Below are positions 38,316 to 43,797 of a stretch of 43,797 nucleotides of DNA, piece after piece; position 1 is the stretch's first letter, and every line of letters begins with the position of its first letter. Under the pieces are notes generated by a model that did not search any database, had not been told where the DNA came from, and saw nothing but the letters and a program-made list of their open reading frames with translations. The stretch is from the NCBI GenBank assembly GCA_902785115.1, contig CACZXQ010000003.1:1-43797 (forward strand), given 5' to 3'. Source of the DNA: Oscillospiraceae bacterium (GTDB taxonomy: Bacteria; Bacillota; Clostridia; Oscillospirales; Oscillospiraceae). A program made the translations under genes and the position numbers.

Positions 38316-38918
38316 ATGAGTAAAAACCGCATCATTGCCCCGCTGGCACTGGCCGCCGCGGCTGCGCTGGCCGCCGGCGTTGCGGCGCTTCTGAAAAAGC
38401 CCGCGCAGGAATCCGCCCCCGCCGCTGCCGCGCCGAAATCTCCCGCCGCCCCCAAGACGCTCTGCGTCGGCAGTTACAGCTTCATCTCCGGTTTCCAGAA
38501 CGCCGCCACCGTGGAGATGGAGATGAACTATGATCCCGAAAAGTACAGCTTCGTGGTGATTGAGGACGAATTCCCCAGCTATTCCGGCGATTCGCACGTG
38601 GCTGTCGTCTACGGCGAGGACTTCAACATGCAGCTCGAGTACGCCGCCTACTACCACAGGGAGGATTTTGCCGCCCACGTCAAGGGCCTGGGCGAGAAGT
38701 ATCAGGGTATTGCGCCCGTACACTACGGCGAGATCGAAGGCGTCCGCTTCATCGACGGGGACAACATCTGCCTGCACCTGCCCATCCCGAACGACGAAAA
38801 CAGCTACCTGCTCGTGACGCTGATGAAGAATCCCGAGTACGACGAGGATTACACCACCCTGCCCGGGCACGCCGATGTGCAGGCCATGCTCGCCACACTG
38901 CGCTATACGATCCACTGA
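38316..38918 (+). CDS. Exported or membrane-anchored hypothetical protein
   Basis: The 200-residue protein has an N-terminal hydrophobic Ala/Leu segment (about 7-27) followed by KKPAQESAPAAAAPKSPAA, so it is an anchored or secreted protein with a linker. The globular part (from about 47, CVGSYSFISGFQNAATVEME) is unassigned and looks like a small alpha-beta domain. ATG at 38316 is chosen, 10 nt after AAGGAG; a GTG three codons earlier is too close. It stands alone between the tRNA cluster and a convergent gene. Confidence 0.78.
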   Translation: MSKNRIIAPLALAAAAALAAGVAALLKKPAQESAPAAAAPKSPAAPKTLCVGSYSFISGFQNAATVEMEMNYDPEKYSFVVIEDEFPSYSGDSHVAVVYGEDFNMQLEYAAYYHREDFAAHVKGLGEKYQGIAPVHYGEIEGVRFIDGDNICLHLPIPNDENSYLLVTLMKNPEYDEDYTTLPGHADVQAMLATLRYTIH

Positions 38919-38934
38919 GTTTCGGCAATCGCAA

Positions 38935-38957
38935 GGGCGACCGCGAGGGTCGCCCCT
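38935..38957. repeat. GGGCGACC palindrome
   Basis: GGGCGACC-GCGA-GGGTCGCCC followed by CTAC, at the convergent gene ends; resembles the GGACGAGC family in form. Confidence 0.6.
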
Positions 38958-38962
38958 ACAAT

Positions 38963-39745
38963 TCACGAACTACTGCCCACTTCGCAAACCAGCCGTGTAT
39001 GCCCACTCAGCCAGGTGTCGCCGCCCGGCTTGCTCTCAACATGCAGAATTCCTCCCGGCTCCCGCAGCGCAAGGCTGACGGGGGCTTTTGTTTTATCCGC
39101 CATCCAGATTCCCACGCCGGCGCTGCCGCTGGCGCAGGAATTTTCCCAGAAAACCGTATTGCTGCCGGGGACATACACAAGCGGCGTCAGCCTGTCCCCC
39201 GCGAGGAACATAAGCCCCAGCCCCTCGACATTCATTTCCGCGCAGAACCGCCGGATCGCCTGTTCCGCCGCTTCCCGGTTTGAACGCAGCGAAAAGAACG
39301 CAGAGTCCGCCGGGACGATCAGATGGGAGATCCCCTGCATCCGCACAAGCGGCAGACTGCCCCTGAGCGCATCAAAGGAGAAGCACCTCTCCTCCACGCC
39401 GAGCGCTCTCGGCATCCGCACAGAAGCCGAGAATCCGTCTTCGGACGCAAGCAGCCGCACCGCCACCGGCTTATCCGCGCCGGAAACGCGCAGCGTGACC
39501 TGCCCCGCGCTTTGCCCCTTTCGCAGCAGATAAAGCGCCGCCGCGCTCATGCTCGCGTTGCCGCAAAATTCGCCGCCCGCCATGCGCAGGCTCGGCTCTC
39601 CCTCAAAGCGCACGAAGCCCACCTGCTCGACATCCGGATACTCCGCCATGATCGCAGCCGCCGCGGCGGGCTGTTGTTCCGCAGAGACAGGACTTTCCAC
39701 GAGGGCGGTGATGTTGCCCGTGGGGTCAAAAATACTGATTTTCAC
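38963..39745 (-). CDS. DapF-fold amino-acid racemase/epimerase-like
   Basis: The 260-residue protein has the two-lobed diaminopimelate-epimerase fold signatures: [13 protein letters not shown] (about 57-69) with one putative catalytic Cys, and [11 protein letters not shown] (about 204-214) with the second. Such cofactor-free enzymes act on L/D pairs; DapF itself, histidine racemases and PhzF are relatives. The GGEFCGNAS form differs from canonical DapF CGNGxR, so I expect another amino acid. It overlaps the transporter ATPase gene by 4 bp and is the last gene of that operon, which suggests that it acts on the imported amino acid. Confidence 0.8.
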   Translation of the reverse strand: MKISIFDPTGNITALVESPVSAEQQPAAAAAIMAEYPDVEQVGFVRFEGEPSLRMAGGEFCGNASMSAAALYLLRKGQSAGQVTLRVSGADKPVAVRLLASEDGFSASVRMPRALGVEERCFSFDALRGSLPLVRMQGISHLIVPADSAFFSLRSNREAAEQAIRRFCAEMNVEGLGLMFLAGDRLTPLVYVPGSNTVFWENSCASGSAGVGIWMADKTKAPVSLALREPGGILHVESKPGGDTWLSGHTRLVCEVGSSS

Positions 39746-40503
39746 CGCTCAAACACCCGCAGAAACTGCTTTGTCCGTTCTTCCTTGGGGTTTTCAAAGA
39801 CCGTCGCCGGGTCGCCCTGCTCGACGATCACGCCGCCCGCCATGAAGATCACGCGGTTGCTGACCGCCTTGGCGAAGGGCATTTCGTGCGTGACCACCAC
39901 CATGGTCATCTTCTCCTCGGCGAGCTGGCGGATGACCTTAAGCACCTCGCCGGTGAGTTCCGGATCGAGCGCGGAGGTGGGCTCGTCAAAATACAGGATC
40001 TCCGGCTTCATCGCAAGCGCCCGCGCGATCGCGACACGCTGCTGCTGCCCGCCGGAGAGCTGGTAGGGATAGGCCTTTTCCTTCCCCGCAAGCCCCATCT
40101 TGCGGATCAGCTCTTCCGCCCGCGCCTCAACGGCGGACTTGTCCTCCCCGTGAAGAATCGGCGCCTCGCAGATATTCTTCATCACCGAATAGTGCGGAAA
40201 GAGCTGGAAATTCTGGAAAACCAGGCCAAAACGGGTACGGAAGCGGTTAAAATCCGCCTTGGGCGCATAGACGCCGTCCTGCACCGCGTACTGCCCGTCA
40301 TAGAGGATATCGCCGCCGTCCGCCCGCTCCAGAAAGGAGGCGCAGCGCAGCAGCGTGGATTTGCCGGAACCGGAGGGGCCGATGATGGAGACCACGTTGC
40401 CCCGGTCGACGGAGAGCGAAATATCCCGCAGCACCTGATTGTCCGCGAAATGTTTCTCCAGCCTCCGGATGCTGAGGATGCTGGGGTTTTTGTTTTCGTC
40501 CAT
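39742..40503 (-). CDS. Polar amino-acid ABC transporter ATPase
   Basis: The 253-residue GlnQ/HisP-like ATPase has Walker A GPSGSGKS (about 42-49), Q-loop [10 protein letters not shown], signature [15 protein letters not shown], Walker [15 protein letters not shown] and switch His in VVVTHEM. It powers import through the permease encoded just upstream (13-bp gap). A short N-terminal extension MDENKNPS is present. Confidence 0.96.
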   Translation of the reverse strand: MDENKNPSILSIRRLEKHFADNQVLRDISLSVDRGNVVSIIGPSGSGKSTLLRCASFLERADGGDILYDGQYAVQDGVYAPKADFNRFRTRFGLVFQNFQLFPHYSVMKNICEAPILHGEDKSAVEARAEELIRKMGLAGKEKAYPYQLSGGQQQRVAIARALAMKPEILYFDEPTSALDPELTGEVLKVIRQLAEEKMTMVVVTHEMPFAKAVSNRVIFMAGGVIVEQGDPATVFENPKEERTKQFLRVFER

Positions 40504-40516
40504 TTCCTTTTCCTCC

Positions 40517-41164
40517 TCAGCGATAGTAGTCCAGTCGCTTCTCGATGCGGCCCATCACATAATCGACAATAGCATTAAAGAGATAGTAGAACACGCCCGC
40601 CACAATGAAGGGCAGAAAGCTCGTCTGGGAATTGGCGATCTGCTTGCCGATGGTGAACATCTCCTGATAGGAGACGGTGAAGGCCATGGAGGTGTCCTTC
40701 ACGAGCGTGACCACTTCGTTCGTGATGCTGGGCATGATGCGCTTGATGACCTGGGGCAGGATGATGCGCATGAAGGTCTGGAATTTAGTATAGCCCAACA
40801 CCTCCGCCGCCTCGTACTGCCCGACGGGGATCGACTCGATGCCGCCGCGGTAGATCTCCGCGAAATAGGCCGCGTAGTTGATGGCAAAGGCGATGACGAC
40901 GGGGATCAGCTTGTTGCGGGCGACCCCGGCGCCGAAGAGATAATAGGGGCCGTAGGTGACAGCCAGCAATTGCAGCATCAGGGGCGTACCGCGCAGGACG
41001 GTGATGACGGCGCGGGTGAGCGTGGAGACGATTTTGGACTTGCTCATGCGCAGCAGCGCCACGATCATGCCCAGGGGCAGGGAAAACAGCAGCGTCAGAA
41101 AAAAGATGGCGCAAGTCTTGCCCAAGCCCTCGCTCATCTTGACGATCATGGTCAATAAAGACAT
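40517..41164 (-). CDS. Polar amino-acid ABC transporter permease
   Basis: The 215-residue permease has about five membrane spans and the EAA loop motif [20 protein letters not shown] that binds the ATPase. It matches the His/Glu/Gln/Arg family (TIGR01726 type: [16 protein letters not shown]). ATG at 41164 behind GAAGAGG. Only one permease gene is present, so it probably works as a homodimer. Confidence 0.95.
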   Translation of the reverse strand: MSLLTMIVKMSEGLGKTCAIFFLTLLFSLPLGMIVALLRMSKSKIVSTLTRAVITVLRGTPLMLQLLAVTYGPYYLFGAGVARNKLIPVVIAFAINYAAYFAEIYRGGIESIPVGQYEAAEVLGYTKFQTFMRIILPQVIKRIMPSITNEVVTLVKDTSMAFTVSYQEMFTIGKQIANSQTSFLPFIVAGVFYYLFNAIVDYVMGRIEKRLDYYR

Positions 41165-41171
41165 AAAAAAC

Positions 41172-41357
41172 CTCTTCGTAGGGACGACCATTGGTCGTCC
41201 GTGTTGGGAACACGCCTCTATCGCAGGAAGAAGGCGGATCCGTAAATCATCACGAATCCGCCTTGCAGTCTGACAGAGGATTCTGCTCTGCCGCATGGAC
41301 GAGCAATGCTCGTCCATGCGGCGAAGGAATTGATTGTCGGACGAGCAATGCTCGTCC
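41172..41357. repeat. Palindromic repeats between receptor and permease genes
   Basis: Three copies: GGACGACCATTGGTCGTCC (41176-41194), GGACGAGCAATGCTCGTCC (41293-41312 region) and again at 41339-41357; the last ends against the receptor stop codon. An additional stem AAGGCGGATCCGT/ACGAATCCGCCTT lies at 41230-41262 and may reduce read-through into the permease gene. Confidence 0.75.
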
Positions 41358-42158
41358 CTACTTGCTCAGGAAGATCAGGTTGTTGACAATGTCGGCGTAT
41401 TCGCTCTTGGCGGCGATTTCGGCGTATTTGCCGCTGTCCACCAGCTTCTTGACCGCCGCCTCCACCTGTGCGCAGAGCTCCGCGTCGCCGGAACGGAAGG
41501 CGATGCCGTACTGCTCAGCGCCCAGATTCTCGTCAATGATGGTCACATCGTGATCGGCAGCGTACTTGGCCGCCACCGGCAGATCGACGAACACCGCGTC
41601 CACCGCGCCGCCCTCGAGCTCGGTGAAGCACTTGAGGAAGCTGTCGCAGGTCAGGACGCTGTCAAAGCTCGCCGCGAGATCGGCCAGATCGCCGCCCAGC
41701 AGCGCCTCACCCGAGGTGCCGAGCTGCACCGCCACGACCTTCCCGGAAAGATCGGCCGAGGAAGCGTAGCCGCTGTCCGCCTTCACCACCAGCACCTGCG
41801 TGCTGTCGTAGTAGGGTGCGGAGATCACATAGCCGGCTTCCTTCATGCTGTCAAGGATCGTCATGCCGGACCAGATGCAGTCGCACTCCATGGAATCGAG
41901 CTGCACGAGCTTTTCATCCCAGTTGACCGCGAAGATCTCCAGCTTCCAGCCCAGCGCGTCGCAGACGGCCTGGCAGACCTCCACGTCAAAGCCCGTGTAC
42001 TCGCCGTCATCCCCCAGGTAGCTGAAGGGCGGGTACTCGGGGTCGATGCCCATGACAAAGCTCGCTCTCTCCGCAGGAGCGTCGTTTTTCGGCGCACCGC
42101 AGGCGCACAGGCAGAGCAGCATCGCGGTACACAGTAACATCACACAAATCTTTTTCAT
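41358..42158 (-). CDS. Amino-acid ABC transporter substrate-binding lipoprotein
   Basis: The 266-residue protein has a lipoprotein signal (MKKICVMLLCTAMLLCLCAC, lipobox LCAC) and the family 3 receptor fold: MGIDPEYPPFSYLGDDGEYT, GFDVEVCQAVCDALGW, WSGMTILDSMKEAGY (R-type ligand contact replaced by surrounding residues) and GTSGEALLGGDLAD. Family 3 receptors bind polar or basic amino acids. First gene of the operon receptor-permease-ATPase-racemase. GAGGAGG ribosome site. Confidence 0.95.
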   Translation of the reverse strand: MKKICVMLLCTAMLLCLCACGAPKNDAPAERASFVMGIDPEYPPFSYLGDDGEYTGFDVEVCQAVCDALGWKLEIFAVNWDEKLVQLDSMECDCIWSGMTILDSMKEAGYVISAPYYDSTQVLVVKADSGYASSADLSGKVVAVQLGTSGEALLGGDLADLAASFDSVLTCDSFLKCFTELEGGAVDAVFVDLPVAAKYAADHDVTIIDENLGAEQYGIAFRSGDAELCAQVEAAVKKLVDSGKYAEIAAKSEYADIVNNLIFLSK

Positions 42159-42280
42159 TTTGTTAACCTCCTCGGTTTTGAGTACATTAGCATGATAGCA
42201 CATTAGCGTGATAAAGCAAGCATTATTTTTCCTTTCACTGTGCAAATCCTGCACAATGGAGTTTTCCGGTGAATTGCCTC

Positions 42281-42309
42281 TTTAATTCCTACTAATTTTG
42301 TAGTAGTAT
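42281..42309 (+). promoter_or_regulatory. Promoter and Rrf2-type operator of iscR
   Basis: TTTAAT, 17-bp spacer, TAGTAT. The spacer and -10 contain CTACTA-ATTTTG-TAGTAG (42289-42306), a palindrome suited to autorepression by the Rrf2 protein. It follows a partial CCTACTAA box typical of Fe-S sensors. Confidence 0.65.
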
Positions 42310-42336
42310 AGCAGCAGACCAAAACAGGAGGATCGC

Positions 42337-42756
42337 ATGAACGTAACAACCAAGGGCCGCTACGCGCTGCGGGTGATGCTGGATCTGGCGCAGCACCGGG
42401 AGGAGGGCTTTGTCTCTCTCAAGACCGTGGCAGAGCGGCAGGGTATTTCGATGAAATATCTGGAGATGATCGTGGGCTGTCTGAAGAAGGCGGAGCTGCT
42501 GGACAGTACCCGCGGCAAGGAGGGCGGCTACCGCCTGAATCGGGACAACGCCGACTACGCAGTGGGCGAGATCCTGCGCTCGATCGAGGACAGCCTCGCG
42601 CCGGTGGCCTGCATCCGGGACGGCGTCGTACAGTGCGACCACGCGAGCGCCTGCATGACCCTTCCCATGTGGAAGGAGCTGGACGAGATCACCAACAGCT
42701 ACCTTGACAGCATCACGCTGGAGGATCTGCTGTTGGGTGAGAAATGGAAAACATAA
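42337..42756 (+). CDS. iscR: Rrf2-family Fe-S regulator, IscR-like
   Basis: The 139-residue protein has the Rrf2 winged helix (TTKGRYALRVMLDLAQH, ISMKYLEMIVGCLKKAELLD, STRGKEGGYRL) and three Cys, C92, C100 and C106, spaced as cluster ligands (C-x7-C-x5-C). IscR/CymR-type proteins repress cysteine-desulfurase and Fe-S genes. nifS follows 54 bp downstream, a typical clostridial iscR-nifS-nifU arrangement. Ribosome site CAGGAGG. Confidence 0.93.
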   Translation: MNVTTKGRYALRVMLDLAQHREEGFVSLKTVAERQGISMKYLEMIVGCLKKAELLDSTRGKEGGYRLNRDNADYAVGEILRSIEDSLAPVACIRDGVVQCDHASACMTLPMWKELDEITNSYLDSITLEDLLLGEKWKT

Positions 42757-42785
42757 ATAGTGGCCAGTGGTCAGTGGCCAGTGAA
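42757..42785. repeat. Heptamer repeat tract after iscR
   Basis: AGTGGCCAGTGGTCAGTGGC-CAGTG begins one base after the iscR stop, as the similar tracts do after pyrH and in the GH13 gene. Confidence 0.7.
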
Positions 42786-42810
42786 TACGGAATAGAAAGG
42801 ACGAACCAAT

Positions 42811-43797
42811 ATGTTTGTATACGCCGATAACGCGGCGACCACCAGCGTCTCCAAAACCGCGCTGGAGGCCATGCTGCCCTATCTGACGGAGAATTACGGC
42901 AACCCCTCCAGCCTCTACGCCTTCGGGCAGAAGGCGGCAGAGGCTCTACAGGAGGCGCGGGAGACGGTTGCGAAATGTATCAACGCCGATCCCCGTGAGA
43001 TCTACTTTACCTCCGGCGGCTCCGAGGCCGACAATCAGGCCATCGTCTCCGCGGCGAGGCTGGGCGCGCGCAAAGGCAAAAAGCACCTGATCTCCACGCA
43101 GTTTGAGCATCACGCGGTGCTGCACACGCTCTCGAAGCTGGAAAAAGAAGGCTTTGAGGTCACGCTGCTCGACCCCCACGCTGACGGTGTGATCCGCGTT
43201 GAGGACGTGGCGGCCGCCATCCGCCCGGACACCGCGCTCGTGACGGTGATGTTTGCCAACAACGAGATCGGCACCGTGCAGCCCATTGCCGAGATCGGCG
43301 CGCTCTGCCGCGAAAAGGGCATCCCCTTCCACACCGACGCAGTGCAGGCCGCGGGGCATATGCCCATCGACGTGAAGGCCATGAACATCGACATGCTGGC
43401 GCTCTCCGGTCACAAGTTCCACGCGCCCAAGGGCGTGGGCGTTCTCTACGCCCGGCGCGGCATGGTGCTCACAAACATCATCGAGGGCGGCGCGCAGGAG
43501 CGCGGCAAGCGCGCCGGCACCGAGAACGTGGCGGGCATCGTGGCGCTTGCGGCGGCGCTGAAGGACTCCTGCGAGCACATGGAGGAGAACACCGCGAAGA
43601 TCATCCCCATGCGCGACAAGCTCTTTGCCGAGTTATCCAAAATCCCCCACAGCAAGATAAACGGCAGTCTTGAGCACCATGTCCCGGGCACGGTGAACAT
43701 GTGCTTTGAGGGCATTGAGGGCGAGAGCCTGCTGCTGATGCTGGACGACGAGGGCATCTGCGCCTCTTCCGGCAGCGCCTGCACCTCCGGCTCGCTC
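42811..43797 (+). CDS. nifS: Cysteine desulfurase NifS/IscS, 3' end outside window
   Basis: The first 329 residues are in the window. PLP enzyme that takes sulfur from cysteine for Fe-S clusters. It starts [20 protein letters not shown]; substrate region [11 protein letters not shown]; His/Asp of PLP in QFEHHAVLH and HTDAVQAAG; Schiff-base Lys about 202 in [11 protein letters not shown]; active-site Cys about 324 in [10 protein letters not shown] with a short loop as in NifS/IscS (group I). AGAAAGGACG ribosome site. Controlled with iscR. Confidence 0.95.
   Translation, partial: MFVYADNAATTSVSKTALEAMLPYLTENYGNPSSLYAFGQKAAEALQEARETVAKCINADPREIYFTSGGSEADNQAIVSAARLGARKGKKHLISTQFEHHAVLHTLSKLEKEGFEVTLLDPHADGVIRVEDVAAAIRPDTALVTVMFANNEIGTVQPIAEIGALCREKGIPFHTDAVQAAGHMPIDVKAMNIDMLALSGHKFHAPKGVGVLYARRGMVLTNIIEGGAQERGKRAGTENVAGIVALAAALKDSCEHMEENTAKIIPMRDKLFAELSKIPHSKINGSLEHHVPGTVNMCFEGIEGESLLLMLDDEGICASSGSACTSGSL

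Overview
The window is a GC-rich, low-GC-type Gram-positive chromosome segment. It has strong AGGAGG ribosome sites, a T-box leader on pheST, IreB, an Rrf2/NifS pair and a CobW pair. This mix suggests a gut Clostridia of the Oscillospiraceae type; the taxon is inferred, not proven. Two thirds is ordinary chromosome and one block of about 18 kb (19346-37323) is an integrated, partly deleted phage-like element in a tRNA-Lys gene.

Left chromosome (1-19345): a MITE-like palindrome, pyrH (-), two G3E/CobW GTPases (one with a long His/Cys/Asp repeat, one fused to a TIGR03943-like domain), a HAD phosphatase, a family 2 glycosyltransferase, a zinc-ribbon membrane protein, a GH13 amylosucrase-like enzyme whose C terminus reads into a heptamer repeat, alr and a lipoprotein, T-box-pheS-pheT (PheT with an OB-like insertion), ireB, prdX, cstA with an upstream partner, a THUMP/RlmL-type methyltransferase and a DagK-type lipid kinase.

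Element (19346-37323): bounded by a 51-bp direct repeat, the 3' part of tRNA-Lys(UUU), with integrase arm-type repeats at both ends. From the left it carries a tyrosine integrase (-), a putative Fst/par-like type I toxin-antitoxin locus, two possible lysogenic-conversion genes (membrane and secreted) with a CI-like repressor (-), a Cro-like gene, a broken replication module, a helicase-loader-like gene, a late-regulator-like gene, a minor tail Z-like gene and both terminase subunits. No portal, capsid, tail-tube or lysis genes are present, and the large terminase runs straight into a truncated opposite-strand gene, so a large deletion is likely. From 36.2 kb down to 29.2 kb about 17 small genes lie on the minus strand behind one strong promoter with a palindromic operator. 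They include an RHH regulator, an ArdC-N-like protein, a DUF3560-like protein and a membrane protein with two AT-hooks. Their spacers are near-identical modules, and one 17-bp motif recurs 13 times in the same orientation, even in frame inside two genes. This cassette-like array and the type I locus are the two strongest candidates for new biology.

Right chromosome (37274-43797): a minus-strand tRNA cluster Gly-Arg-His-Gln-Lys with two identical 81-bp structured spacers, a secreted hypothetical, a DapF-fold racemase-like gene translationally coupled to a polar amino-acid ABC transporter (ATPase, permease, lipoprotein receptor), and iscR-nifS, cut by the window end. Several dispersed repeat families (heptamer TGACCAC tracts after stop codons, GGACGAGC palindromes, a MITE) decorate the chromosome outside the element.
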